Below, in pieces: positions 11,090 to 22,804 of a stretch of DNA of 64,000 bases. Location of the stretch: positions 1-64,000 of the forward strand of contig NW_024727884.1 of the NCBI RefSeq assembly GCF_018991925.1, in the 5' to 3' direction. How positions within the stretch are numbered: the first letter of the stretch is position 1; every line of letters begins with the position of its first letter. The DNA is from Homarus americanus. Lineage: Eukaryota > Arthropoda > Malacostraca > Decapoda > Nephropidae. The position numbers were made by a program, and so were the translations under genes. The notes beneath the pieces were generated by a model that was given only the letters and a program-made list of their open reading frames with translations, was not told where the DNA came from and ran no database searches.

Positions 11090-11791
11090 TGGATGAAACC
11101 AGTCTGCTCTGGAAGAAAATGCCCAAAAGGACATTCATCACCAGAGATGAAGCTTCTTTACCGGGGCATAAACCCATGAAGGACCGTCTCACTCTATTGC
11201 TTGGTGCCAATGTTTTAGGGGATTTCCGACTGAAGCCAATACTTGTCTACCACTCTGAGAACCCCAGGGTGTTCAAGCAACAAAAGGTGGTAAGAGGACA
11301 ACTTGGTGTTTATTGGAAGTCCAACTGTAAGGCATGGGTAACGAGACAGCTCTTTAATGAATGGGCTGTTGAGGTGTTTTGCCCTGCTGTGAAAAGCTAC
11401 CAAACCACCAATAAACTTCCTTTAAAGGCTCTTCTCCTTAGGGATAATGCCCCTGGTCATGACCTTGAACTTGCCAGCACTTTGGAGGCTCGATTTGACT
11501 TTGTCAAAGTGTTGTTTTTGCCTCCCAACACTGCATCAATTATGCAGCCAATGGACCAAAATTGTAATCAACAACTTCAAGAAGCTGTACATGAAGAAAA
11601 TGTTCAGGAGGTGTCATCAGGCAACTTCCACTGATCCTGATCTAACACTGGCACAGTTCTGGAAGACGCAATACAACATCCTAGAGGCTGAAAAATTGAT
11701 CGTGTCATCATGGCAAGAAGTCTCCATTCGATCCTTGAATTCTGCATGGAAAGCACTGTGGCCAACAGCAGTCCATGACTTTGAGGGATTT
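11090..11791 (+). pseudogene. 702-bp internal Tigger transposase fragment (DDE core)
   Basis: Encodes the DDE_1 core from DETSLLWKK through LLLRDNAPGH to QPMDQN, then a single-base insertion (AATTGTAATC where the copy near 28340 reads AATGTAATC) moves the frame, after which NNFKKLYMKKMFRRCHQ and AVHDFEGF continue. The segment is nearly identical to the reverse complement of 14939-15640, which has exactly the same length and the same frameshift. It has neither helix-turn-helix domain nor terminal repeats. Its edges are not transposon ends, so it arose by duplication of part of an element rather than by normal transposition. Confidence 0.85.
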
Positions 11792-13018
11792 TAGGCAGTG
11801 TCCTTCTGGGGTGGAACTGTGAGTACCTGTTTCTTGTCTGTGACAACCAGCTGTTTACTTTCTTTGACAACTAACTGCATAACCTGTTCTGACAGGAAAC
11901 TGAAGAGTTCCTCTTTGTTGTCACTGTTGCTGAGAAAGTTTTGCCAGTTGCTAGGTAGAGGACCAGAGGCAGTGATGCGTCTTCGAATGCCCTTGCCACG
12001 GTTACATCTTACTGTTGCTTTTAGGCTCCCAGATTTCAGGTAGCAATCCCATACCAGGTCAAGTTGAGATCGATATTCAAGCTGTGATTCAATATAGGGA
12101 ATGAATACAGCTGTGCTGTATTCTTGAAATGTCCTACTGCCTCCTGGCTTCAACATTTCCACAACGGCAGGTCCATCGAGTATAAGTGAGATGACATGTG
12201 GAGGGTCAGTGATCTTGTCAGCAAGCTGTTCAAGGGGTGTGAGTAAGTCAGCCTTCTTGCTGAAGCGGAGTTTCCCATTACTGGAGAGTGCTGGTGGATA
12301 GGCCCGGTTTTCATGCTTGAAGAAATCGTCCAAATCACCCACTCTTGTTTAACAGGCTATGAAGAGTCCAGAGTCGTCTTTGCGAAGGCTAGTTGCTGCT
12401 TACTCCTAGTTGGAGACTTGGATTTCATAGAACTGAATAGTGTTAACTTGTTGAGCTTAATAGTGTCACCAATAGGCTTAGATTTGTCTTCAAGGCGTTC
12501 TCTTACATATGAATGGAATTGTTCTCGTCCAAGCTTGACAACATTTTGCACACTCTTCACGGCTTTTGGACACAAGATTTCCTTTGTATGAAGAACCATG
12601 AGGTCAGCACTTTCTTCTTCAAATGGGTTTCCCATTTATTCCATGACAAGTGTAAGTGCTTCCACATCCTGAAGAAACTTGTCCTGCATCATGTTGGTTT
12701 GCTCATGATGGTGGAAGTTAGCCTTGGTTTCCTCAGCTTTCCGCGATGATTCAAATTCAGCAATGACCCGTGCTACTTATGGACCTGCAACCATCCACCG
12801 TCGAAGTGCACTAGGGTTTCCAGTCAAACATACTGTACCACCATCACCTTTGATGCAGGCATTGTTCTGCTCATGGGCCTCGTCTAGTGCCATTGCAGAA
12901 AAATGGCGGGCTGTCTTTTTTGCAGTGAAATGTCCAGCTTGAAACTTTGCAGCCACATCAGGATGCTTGTCCGAGAGCTCTGTCATGTCCTTCAGGTGGA
13001 CTGGAACCCACTGAGAAT
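11792..13018 (-). pseudogene. Pseudogene of a large transposon-associated protein family
   Basis: Minus-strand translation gives YSQWVPVHLKDMTELSDKHP, FTAKKTARHFSAMALDEAHE, QNNACIKGDGGTVCLTGNPS, ALRRWMVAGP, a stop, then FHHHEQTNMMQDKFLQDVEA, a stop, MGNPFEEESADLMVLHTKEI, LGREQFHSYVRERLEDKSKP, a stop and frameshift, then DLDDFFKHENRAYPPALSSN, LILDGPAVVEMLKP, RTFQEYSTAVFIPYI, GKGIRRRI and NWQNFLSNSDNKEELFSFLS. I recognise these motifs as a repetitive protein family found in many copies in invertebrate and fish genomes; I do not know a formal name or proven function. The copy has three stops and a frame change and is cut off at its 3' side by the Tigger fragment. Confidence 0.75.
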
Positions 13019-13255
13019 AGGTGCTCCCCAACTTACGACGGGGTTAAGGACCCAAATCCAGGTCGTAAGTCCGACATAGATAAAAAAATAAAATAAAAAA
13101 TAAATTAAAAAAAATTCAAATTTAAATTTTTTTTTTTTTAAATCTACAATGAAATACAGTACACTAAATGTAATAAATAATGAGGAATGGATACAGTACA
13201 GTAAGAGTAATAAATAATGAGGAATGGATACAGTGTGACTGAGCACTTACCTTAA
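13019..13255. mobile_element. Tigger-type element terminus
   Basis: Starts with GTGCTCCCCAACTTACGACG, which resembles other Tigger-type ends in the window, and continues to TCTACAATGAAATACAGTAC and GTGTGACTGAGCACTTACC. The latter part recurs at 55430-55537 beside the TIGD1-type relic, so this is probably the 3' end of a related element. It stops at a TTAA at 13252-13255. Confidence 0.6.
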
Positions 13256-14101
13256 CCCTTTAGGTGCGTAATTAAATTTCACGCCGGTTCCTGAAAAGTG
13301 TCAATTATCCTGCCAAAAATGAATTTCATATAATCACATTTTCTATATATTTTTCCTAGAGAACTTTTAGTATATTTTCCAAATCTGGAACAAAAATTCA
13401 CATATGTGTGCAAATTTTAGAGAAAAAATGACATTTATACCGAAAAATGCAGGAAATTGGTATAAATCAATGTCTGGTATATGGCAAATAAATTTAATCA
13501 ATTTGGTTACTAAACAGCAAATTTAGATATGTATTACATATTCAGATAATATCAAACAAAATAGTACAAAAATAAGCTATATTGCATTCAGGAAATACTC
13601 AGATGACGAAGTCATCATGTTCAACTATGGCTGAAGCTGTAGCTTTCCATAAAGCTGTTGCTGAACCTGAAGTTATTATTGAAGCTGCTTATGATGCTGA
13701 ATTTGATAATGTAGCTGAAGTTGACGGCTTAGGCATTCAAATAATAAAGCTGTCGAAAGAACCTTGCACAGCTGCTTTCTTTTCTCATTATACATCTTTG
13801 TGTAGAGGTCATTTGCGGTTTTTTAAATTTTAATGCTTTGTTCTGTTAATGGATCCACTTTAGAAAATATGTTCATTGCCTGCTCCATTTAATATCCACA
13901 GACCTCTCACCTTTTTCATATCGTTTCAACACATCTAGTTTCTTGGCTAAGTTTATACACTTTCTATTAACTTTTGAAACACTTGCTCTCTTGCTCATGT
14001 TAAATAGGGATGCAAAAATGCTGTAAGAAACCTGAGAAAGTTTTTCTCCTTTTCCTGTTCAGATGCGTGAAAACAAAGGGCCCACCAGCTGCGATTGTTT
14101 A
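13256..14101. mobile_element. Possible piggyBac-type terminus followed by mixed relic sequence
   Basis: Directly after TTAA the sequence reads CCCTTTAGGTGCG, the style of a piggyBac end. The sequence at 55530-55545 runs through the same TTAA without interruption, which acts as an empty site. No opposite end was found before the Tigger at 14104. A frame at 13582-13833 (+) is not recognised and has no convincing domain. Confidence 0.35.
13873..13998 (-). pseudogene. CENP-B/Tigger-type helix-turn-helix fragment
   Basis: A 41-codon minus-strand frame beginning MSKRASVSKVNRKCINLAKK then LDVLKRYEKGERSVDI resembles the N-terminal psq/CENP-B helix-turn-helix of Tigger-like transposases (pattern K-R-K, L, K, V/I-L-K-R-x-E-K-G-E). 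It ends at a TGA and no catalytic domain follows in frame. Short, so only moderately certain. Confidence 0.45.
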
Positions 14102-14374
14102 TACAGTGATCCCTCGGTTAACAAGCACAATCCGTTCCAGCAGGTTGCTCGTAAACCGAAAAACTCGTTAACCGAAACCATTGTTTCAATGGGTTTTGGG
14201 TAATTGGTTCCAGCTCACCGAAAATTGCCTAAATTCAACAAAAAAGGTTGGAATGTACACTTACTTTGAGGTGTTTATGTAGAAGGCTCCTGGATGATGA
14301 TGATGATGTGAATTTGAAGTGGGAGGTGCAGGAGAAGGGAGAAGAGAAGGAAGTGGAGGTGGAGGAGAAGCATT

Positions 14375-16151
14375 TTACTGCTTCTTGGAAGGTGAGTCAC
14401 CTTCCATGAAAAAGGCAGGCACCTCTGGACTGACAGATTCTCCACCAGAAACATTCACTCTCCTTCTTGAATTGGAAGGCTGAGGGCTAGCATCATCATC
14501 TCTCCTTCTTGAAGTGGAAGGCTGAGGGCTAGCATCTTGTTCCCTCTGCCTTTTACTGAAGAAAGTGTCAATTGTGGTCTGTGGGGCATCTCTCCTCCTC
14601 ATCATTAACTTATGTTTAAAGAAGGAGACCATTGTGTCCTCAACATAACACAAAGTTCGTTCAGACTTTTCCACATGTGGGTGCCTTGAAGCCAGTTTCC
14701 TGAACTTCTCCCAGTAGTAAATGACATCTTTTAACTCTGAAGTTGACATATGGTCATCACTTTCCTTTTCTTCCTCACCATTGTCAGCCTCTAACATCTC
14801 ATCCAGTTGCTTCAAGTCATCAGGAGTAAATTCCTCCTCATGAGACATCACAAGCTCTTCCACATCCTCCTCCTCCACTTCAAGGCCAAATGACTGACCA
14901 ATGGACACAATCTCCTGGTCCAACTCTGTTTCTTCCTCAAATCCCTCAAAGTCATGGACTGCTGTTGGCCACAGTGCTTTCCATGCAGAATTCAAGGATC
15001 GAATGGAGACTTCTTGCCATGATGACACGATCAATTTTTCAGCCTCTAGGATGTTGTATTGCGTCTTCCAGAACTGTGCCAGTGTTAGATCAGGATCAGT
15101 GGAAGTTGCCTGATGACACCTCCTGAACATTTTCTTCATGTACAGCTTCTTGAAGTTGCTGATTACAATTTTGGTCCATTGGCTGCATAAATGATGCAGT
15201 GTTGGGAGGCAAAAACAACACTTTGACAAAGTCAAATCGAGCCTCCAAAGTGCTGGCAAGTTCAAGGTCATGACCAGGGGCATTATCCCTAAGGAGAAGA
15301 GCCTTTAAAGGAAGTTTATTGGTGGTTTGGTAGCTTTTCACAGCAGGGCAAAACACCTCAACAGCCCATTCATTAAAGAGCTGTCTCGTTACCCATGCCT
15401 TACAGTTGGACTTCCAATAAACACCAAGTTGTCCTCTTACCACCTTTTGTTGCTTGAACACCCTGGGGTTCTCAGAGTGGTAGACAAGTATTGGCTTCAG
15501 TCGGAAATCCCCTAAAACATTGGCACCAAGCAATAGAGTGAGACGGTCCTTCATGGGTTTATGCCCCGGTAAAGAAGCTTCATCTCTGGTGATGAATGTC
15601 CTTTTGGGCATTTTCTTCCAGAGCAGACTGGTTTCATCCACATTGAACACTTGCTGTGGAAGATAATTCTTTTCATCTATCAGTTCCTTAAACTCCACTG
15701 CAAATTTTGCTGCTCCTTCTCTATCTGCACTGGCAGCTTCACCATGCCTAACGACACTAAAAATGTCACTTCTTTTCTTAAATTCATCGAACCAGTCAGT
15801 TTCAGAAGAACTAGGTTGATCTTTTTTCAAATGCTCGTATATTTCCCTGGCTCTTTCACAAATAAATTCAGTAGAAATTGAATCTCCTTTCATTTGTTTT
15901 TCCTTAATCGAAATGAGAAGTATCCTCTCTGTTTCTGCAATTAATGATCTACCTTTAAACATTCTGGTAGATTTATCTCTCACTTTCACTTCTTTAAATT
16001 TTTCTTTCTGTGCAAGAATTGTAGACACAGTTGATGCTGACATATCATGTTCTTTACTTAGTACATTTGTTCTAATGTCTTCTTCATGTTTCTTAATAAT
16101 TTCCTGCTTCACTTGAATTGAAATTGGCTTTCTAGATTTCTTTGGACCCAT
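14375..16151 (-). pseudogene. Tigger transposase, frameshifted
   Basis: Starts at ATG 16149-16151 with MGPKKSRKPISIQVKQEIIK, an N-terminal psq-type DNA-binding region, then a CENP-B helix-turn-helix (ERAREIYEHLK), and the DDE_1 catalytic domain with aspartates in FNVDETSLLW, LLLRDNAPGH and QPMDQN. After QPMDQN one extra T shifts the frame. The second frame (14375-15283) continues through NFKKLYMKKMFRRCHQ, an acidic region and a Ser/Arg-rich tail with two tandem QPSTSRRR/QPSNSRRR copies. A short deletion near the second helix-turn-helix removes residues present in the copies at 27338 and 40900. Known function of the family: cut-and-paste transposition at TA. Confidence 0.88.
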
Positions 16152-17029
16152 GCTGGATTCAACGCAGTAATTTCACCACTAAAATTTTAAGTTCACTAGC
16201 TGTAATTAAAGATTATTTTATTTAAATCAACACTGCACTGCGCTATATATTATCAATATGTTAAATAAATTTCAGAATGACCAATAATTGTAATATAAAA
16301 ATGTAAAAATACTCTGTGTTCAAGAGACCCACAAGCAAGATGTTTCCTCCTCTGTACAGAGTGTTAAACAGACGCTTTAGTGGGTGAGTGAAGTGGCTGA
16401 TGGGCGCACCAAAAACTAGTTCCCTGTACTGCATATACAGTCGGCCCTTAACATACGCGGGGGTTACGTAACAGAGATACCTGTGGATGTTAAAAATCCG
16501 CGTATTTTTGTTGCCCCCCCCCCAAAAAAAAACCCTGGCCCCCCATGTTCTTATTTACCGTATATACCAGTGTGTAGTTCGAGTTTTTAAGACCAAATTA
16601 TTTGGCAAAAAATTGGGGGTCGACCTCTAAACGGGTAATAGTTTCGTTAGGTTGAAAAATATTTACCAGTAACTACCAGTAAACAATGGAAACGATGCAC
16701 CAACGCACCACCAGCTGTGAGTGTCGGTACAGTTGCCAGGGCAGATCTCTTGCGTCATCATAGCAAGCCCAAAGTAGCCAAATCCATGGTATGGTAGTAC
16801 AGTACAGTACGATGTAAAACATAAAGTATTCATTTATTAAAGTTTATTTATAGATACTGTACATAAATTTTTGTTCGTTACATTTGAAACATCAATCTTT
16901 GTTAATTAAATTTGAAACAAAAGAAAACTACGATACCGTATTTTCATTAAAATATTGCATCACAAGTATATTTTACCTTAACTGTGACTGAATGAATATA
17001 CGTATTCTCAGAAATAAATATGGAAATAT

Positions 17030-17360
17030 AATATTTTTGCTGGAATGACGTACATATTACAGTGGAAAGTGGGATAAAATCATGATGAAAACAATGACTT
17101 TCGCTTTTTTCGTTATTCAAAAGATTTTACTGTAATCGCATTTCGAATGGTTTTCAGTTAAAAAACTGTTGTACTTGTACTGTATTACAATAATATTCTA
17201 TCCTATCATTAGCCTTATAATCCCACAACTGAAAACCATTCGAAAAGCGATTACGGTAACATCTTTTGAACGAAAGAAAGAGAAATTCATTGCTTTCATC
17301 ACAATTTTATCCCACTTTCCACTGTAATACGTATATCATTTCAGCAAAAATATTACATTT
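17030..17360. repeat. Long palindrome, arms about 140 bp
   Basis: Left arm from GCTGGAATGACGTACATATT through CAGTGGAAAGTGGGATAAAA, TTCAAAAGATTTTACTGTAA to GAATGGTTTTCAGTT. Right arm is its reverse complement with scattered mismatches, ending CACTGTAATACGTATATCAT. Loop about 60 bp. A transcript would fold into a long hairpin. No coding frame. Confidence 0.85.
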
Positions 17361-17828
17361 CCATGTTCTCAGAAATAAATGGTAGTTTTGTTGAAACATA
17401 ATGTACAGTATTTAATTTTAAAATGCAAAAATAGCTATAAAAACAATTAATACACCCGTAATGTACTGGCTGGCATCTCCACTCGTCCCTGCTCCCACGT
17501 CCAAGGTCACCACTCCTCCCAACTCGCTCCCTCCGCTCCCTCCTCTGCCTCCTCCACCTCCTCACCGTCACTACTGCCGACTACAAACACAAATGTTTTG
17601 TGAATAACTGTACCTCCACTTCCTATGTACAGTACTGAACTGTACTGTGCTGTGCATTTTTACAAACAATAAACATGGCAAGAAAAGCTATTAAAAAAAA
17701 AAGAGATAAATATTTCACTTTACTGTACCGTACCTATCCTCGGCGACAGGACGGAGGTCATCGGGCTCATCGTCACTCAATTCCATAACGGGTGGTGAAG
17801 TGGGGGCGACGGTGGATTCAGCTGTTTC

Positions 17829-18260
17829 CTAACTGCCGCCAGTGATTGATGGTGTTAAATCTTTCCTTCGGTGATCAAAGAACATGGTGATGGGGAGTTG
17901 TCGTCTCTTTCTTTTCATTTCTTCCATGATGTTTTTGTATGGAGCAAAAACGTCATCCATCCCTCGCATGAATTTCTGGGCACGCACCATGGAGGGGTCC
18001 ATACTATAGGCCAGGTTTTTCAGTGCCTCAATTTTCCTGGTCATCTCCCCCAACTTCTCCAACGTTATTTCTTGGTGCTCTTCCTCATCCTCTTTCGCTT
18101 CCTCTTCCTTGCCTGAGTCTACTAACTCCTGTAGATCCTCCTCGGTCAGCTCAGTGTCGTGCTCTTCAATTAGCTCCCTAATCTCGTCCTCTGCCATGTC
18201 CTGGAAGCCTTCAGCAGCCACTTTCCTTGGCAGTGCCAGGGTCTTTCTGAATATTTTCAT
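17829..18260 (-). pseudogene. Tigger transposase C-terminal remnant
   Basis: A 143-codon minus-strand frame: FQDMAEDEIRELIEEHDTEL, TEEDLQELV, an acidic run, then MRGMDDVFAPYKNIMEEMKR and ITMFFDHRRK. The acidic E/D-rich stretch with EEDLQEL followed by a basic QLPITMFF-type motif is the usual C-terminus of Tigger1-like transposases. No catalytic domain is attached. Confidence 0.75.
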
Positions 18261-18636
18261 TAAAATCCATCAAAATAATTTTCCTTGTCATCGTCTTAAG
18301 CACCAAACAGCTCCTCCCAGTCTTCTCCTTGAACAGGGCTAGAGTGTACGTGTTTTTCGAATCGTTTTCAATTCAAAAAATGTTACAGCACATGTATATT
18401 TTACCTAAACTGTGCCTGAATGAATATATTCTCAGAAATAAATAGTAGTTTTGCTGAAACATGATGTATTTCAATGTAAAATAGGATAAAATACATGACG
18501 AAAACAAAAGACTTTACCTAACCTTCCGATGTTCAAGAGATGTTACTCGTTTTTTTAATAGTTTTCGGTTAAAACACTGTTATATTACAATGATATTCTA
18601 TTCATACTGTGCTTGATATACTACATTCACGGAAAT

Positions 18637-18960
18637 GTAATATTTTTGCTGAAATGACGTACGTATTACAGTGGAAAGTGGGATAAAATCGTGACGAAAA
18701 CAATGACTTTCGCTTTCTTTCGTTCAAAAGATGTTACCGTAATCATTTTTTAATGGTTTTCAGTTAAAAAAACTGTTGCATCACAAGTGAATTAGGATAG
18801 AATATTATTGTAATACAACAGTTTTTTAACTGAAAACCATTCGAAAAGCGATAACGGTAACATCTTTTGAACGAAAGAAAGCGATAGTCATTGCTTTCAT
18901 CACTTTCCACTGTAATACGTACGTCATTTCAACAAAATATTACATTTCCATATTCTCAGA
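18637..18960. repeat. Second long palindrome of the same module
   Basis: Arms contain GAAATGACGTACGTATTACA and its complement TGTAATACGTACGTCATTTC, with TTCGTTCAAAAGATGTTACC between them on one arm and GGTAACATCTTTTGAACGAA on the other. Pairing is better than in the first palindrome. Single arms of this module also occur at 46255-46440 and 47930-48080. Confidence 0.85.
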
Positions 18961-19719
18961 AATAAATAGTAGTTTTGCTGAAACGTAATGCATTTCAATG
19001 TAAATTAGGATAAACTACATGAAAACAAAAGGCTTTACCGAACCTTCCGATGTTCAAGATATGTTACTCGTTTTTTTAGTAGTTTCCGGTTAAAATACTC
19101 TTATATTAGTGATATTTTATTCATACTGTGCTTGATATAATACATTCACGGAAATGTAATATTTTTGTAACTACAATGCTGATGTCAACACAAGCGTGGT
19201 TACAGCGAGACTGACTGAGTGAGGGAGAGCTATGCGTGTGTGTGTGAGGTTGCGGGAGCGGGCGGTGTCCCGTGTTCGGTGCCGCGTGCGAGTTGAATGG
19301 CGCGCGATTTGAATGTACTTCAATTACTTCAATGTACAGAATATTCCTCCGGCGGGGCAATCTGCGTATTTGCAAATCCGTGTATGCTAAACCCGCATAT
19401 GTTAAGGGCCGACTGTATTATTAATTCTGTAAAATAAATGTTAAAATGACTATAATAATTTTAATATAAAACTTGCATATATATTAAAGAGCACAACCAT
19501 CTTGATATTTACCCTACTCCAATGGAAACGTATATGAGCCTAGAACCGATTACTGTATTGGCGGACTAGCCTATCAGCCGATGCGCAAGCCAAAACATGT
19601 TTTCGTAAGGATTTCGTTAATCAAATTTTTTATCGTTAACCGAATTGAAGATTCTTAAGGAAGGTAATTCGTTAACCGACAATTCGTTAACCGAACCGTT
19701 CGTTAACCAAGGGACCACT

Positions 19720-19721
<2 letters not shown>

Positions 19722-19791
<70 letters not shown>

Positions 19792-19805
19792 ATTAATTGT
19801 TATTA

Positions 19806-19865
<60 letters not shown>

Positions 19866-20115
19866 GCCCCCAGGCCCTGATGTGGGTCATTGACCTGCGC
19901 CCTGCTGGGCTAATCCCATAAAAAAACAAAAAAAACAACAACAACTCAGTCATGCCTAAACACCCTAGTGATGGTTCCTCTTGTGCTGGGGAGCTTGAAG
20001 TGATGTGATAAGGCATAATAAGGTGTAATAAGAGTGGTAATGGACCAGCAAAGAATGGTAGGGACTTGAACTTGCCACCCTAGACTGTCTCTACCATCCT
20101 CGACACAAGTAAATA
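19722..20115 (-). repeat. SINE-like repeat with (ATT)n tail
   Basis: Read on the minus strand, the order is a possible box-B-like GGCAAGTTCAAGTCC (about 20065-20080), a body of about 170 bp, an A/T-rich block, GGTCAATGACCCACATC, then a 140-bp (AAT)n tail. The tail is split from nothing on its far side except the Tigger at 14104-19720. tRNA derivation is only suggested; box A is not clear. Confidence 0.4.
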
Positions 20116-20874
20116 AGTCTCAATTTATGGTTTACACTGCTTATTTAAGGCTTATTATGCTTTTATATGTCTATTTTATTTTATTTCTTGACAGTGTGTA
20201 CGATAAAGATATTTTAAGGGTACATGGGAGATTTTGGAGGGTGGCTGGTCCCCAACCCCCTGAATTTGTTCTGTTCTTATGGGATTAATTGCTTCAATAA
20301 CCGTTGATTCACTAACCAACGACTATTCCCTGTCCATATATGCGTTGGTTATTGGGGTACACCTGTATATGCTCACAGCCTCGCACCTCAAAAATACTTT
20401 CATTTGATGGCCCCTTTTATTATATAGATTTTTTTTTTAACCAAACTTCTAGATAAACTATTCTAACTTAATTAAAACTTATTTTATGGACTCTGGTATT
20501 GACATTTCTTAAATTTTTTCTTAAAGAATTGAGTCACCATCATTATATGTTGAAATATTTTGTTTAATGATCTTTTATTGGAACATTCCTGGAGAGAATT
20601 TAATCAGGATCATTACGGAATCAAATTCATGCTGTGGATAAAAGTTTATGCACTTTTTCGCTAGCTGCAAATATTTTTGCAGTTTAAATGTAACGGCAAA
20701 TTGTATGTCTGTGGGAGATGAAATGCGTAGCTTAGAGTCAAGGTGAGATGTTTAGTTTAGACTCGCTTAGACTCATGTAAAACTTTCCCCAAACACCCAT
20801 AAACATTTGCAGGGTCTGTCAGTGCAAGATGTTCAGTTTAGACTCTGAAACTTTTCCCAATACTGTACTCTGCA
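20116..20874. other. Gene-free sequence
   Basis: No coding frame recognised. A motif AGTTTAGACTC occurs at about 20755 and 20835, and a related inverted form near 21100, but no element boundary could be set. Confidence 0.35.
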
Positions 20875-21184
20875 GTACAGTGATATCCCCGTTAGCCAGA
20901 ACAATTGGTGCAGAGCACTTCCGGGGATGAGAGATTTCCGGGTAACCAGATGACTTTCTCAAACCCGGAAAAATCCCCATCCTGGAAATTTTTCCTGGTT
21001 ACTGGAAAAACTTTCCGAGGGTGTAAACTATGCATCTTGCACAGACAAATACTAGCCCACATCCTCATAATGTTTCTGTGTGCTGGGGAGTTTTCCAAGA
21101 GTCTAAACTAAAAATCTAAAAATCTATATGATATGGTCATGAATGAAGCTGTGTGTTAGAGCAAAGACTGGTATTTTCCACTCC

Positions 21185-21192
21185 CTTGGAGC
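21185..21192. repeat. hAT target-site duplication, left copy
   Basis: CTTGGAGC, identical to 26554-26561. Confidence 0.92.
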
Positions 21193-21409
21193 CAGGGTTG
21201 TTATGATTTAAATCAAATGATTTAAATCATATGATTTAAATCGATTTAAATCAGAGTAAAAAAATCATGATTTAAATCAAAATGATTTTTTTACTAATAA
21301 CTGTTTTCTCTTTTTATTCTACATGATTGAAAACTATATGCAATGCAACAGGCTAATAACATTATTTGGATTTACATAATTATGTACTGTACTATAGTCT
21401 GTTTTTGTG

Positions 21410-22804
21410 ATGAAGACTACTAAGTCTAAAAAAGTCACTTTGGATCAGCAAGTTGCTAATTATATGTATGCAACAAATTCACCCTTCCGAACAGTGGAGT
21501 ACGAAGAGTATATCAAGATGATTAAAATGCTAAGACCAGGATATGTTCCACCTAATAGACATCAAATTGGAGGGTCTCTTTTGGATCAAGCCTACGATTC
21601 AGTGATTAAGAATTATTCAGAAGAACTTAGTGGGAAAACAGTTTGCATGGCCATGGATGGATGGAGTAATGTCCATAATGAGCCTATAGTATGTATAACT
21701 TTAACAGCGGACAAACGTATTTATCTTGTTGACTCTATAGACACAGATTCAAGACACACAGCTGAATATCCGTTGAAATTAGCTGAATGTTCTACAAAAA
21801 AGTGTGAAGACAAATTTGGATGCACAGTAAGAAGCTGTGTAACAGATAATGCTGCTAATATGGCAAAAATGAGAAGTGAATTCGGACAAGATAAATCCAT
21901 TATAACATATGGTTGCTCTGCACACCTGTTAAATTTGCTTTCACAAGACCTGCAAATCAAGAACATTAAGGAGCACATTACTGAAATCATTAAGTACTTC
22001 AGAAATCATCACATCCCAGGATCTTTGTATAGAAGAGCAGGAGGAACAATGCTAGTAATGCCATGAGACACATGATGGAACATAGTGACAGATTCTATTG
22101 AATCTTATTTAAAGAACTGGGAGACCCTTGTCAAAGTGTGCAAAGAAAATAGTGAAGACATTGATAAGAAAATTGAAAGGAAAGTTAATGATAAGGCATT
22201 AAAAAGAACTGCAAAAGACTATTTAGAGAGACTTATGCCTATTGTTGTGGCACTGGACTGTGTCCAGAGAGAACATACCCTATTAAGTGATGCTGTAGAA
22301 ATCTGGGTAAAACTGAAAACTGATATTAAGGAGTACTTAACAGATAAGAAGGATATGGATAATTTTGAAAAAAGAATCAAAGTAGCATTGACACCTGCCC
22401 ATTTTCTAGCTAATGTGATGGATCCAAGGTATCAAGGCAGACATCTCACTCCTGAGCAGCGAGACATTGCAGAACAGTATGTGTGCGAGTCTCTTCCACA
22501 TTTCCTTTCAATATCAATGTCCTTCCATGGAAGAAGTGCACCATTTAAAGAGGTCTATTTTGGTAAAGATGTTGTAAAATCTCTCTCACCCCTTGCTTGG
22601 TGGCAGTATTTTGCCAATGATATGACAGAAAATGTAATGGATGTTCCTAGGCAATTATTTACAGCTGTTGCATCATCAGCAGGGGTTGAGAGAATTTTTT
22701 CCACATATGGATTTGTACACTCAAAGGTAAGAAATCGCCTAGGACAGGAAAAGGCATCTAAGCTTGTCACAGTACATAAGCATTTCAATGTTCAACTAAG
22801 CTAA
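21410..22804 (+). pseudogene. hAT transposase with two in-frame TGA codons
   Basis: One reading frame runs from ATG 21410 to the TAA at 22802-22804, broken only by two TGA codons at 22064-22066 and 22073-22075, six bases apart. Features in order: MDGWSNVHNEPIVCITL and SCVTDNAANMAKM (catalytic region motifs of hAT RNase H-like fold), YGCSAHLLNLLSQDL, then after the stops VTDSIESYLKNWETLVKVC, NVMDPRYQGR, and the C-terminal dimerisation segment SAGVERIFSTYGFVHSKVRN. The usual N-terminal BED zinc finger is absent; only 214 bp lie between the terminus and the start. Both stops could come from C-to-T changes. Without read-through the protein would lose its dimerisation region. Confidence 0.9.

Larger units (their letters stand above)
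16438..19415 (-). mobile_element. Non-autonomous Tigger derivative with internal hairpins
   Basis: Ends are TA/CAGTCGGCCCTTAACATA and TATGTTAAGGGCCGACTG/TA, giving inverted repeats of about 18 bp and a TA duplication. The 2978-bp element sits inside 14104-19720. It holds only a fragment of transposase (17829-18260) and two long palindromes (17030-17360 and 18637-18960) plus a duplicated module near 18434 and 18957. It lacks the DDE core and would need a transposase supplied by another copy. Confidence 0.88.
14104..19720 (-). mobile_element. Tigger element split by a second Tigger
   Basis: Left end TA/CAGTGATCCCTCGGTTAAC, right end GTTAACCAAGGGACCACTG/TA, both with TA duplications. Without the insert at 16438-19415 and one TA the element is about 2.64 kb, close to its relatives at 26749-29395 and 39259-41735. 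The transposase lies on the minus strand in the left half. The right end abuts the (TAT)n tail of a SINE-like repeat, implying insertion into that tail. Frameshifted transposase makes it non-functional. Confidence 0.88.

Noticed and set aside
13582..13833. 83-codon plus-strand frame
   Set aside because: No recognisable domain, short, and lies in mixed relic sequence. Left unassigned.
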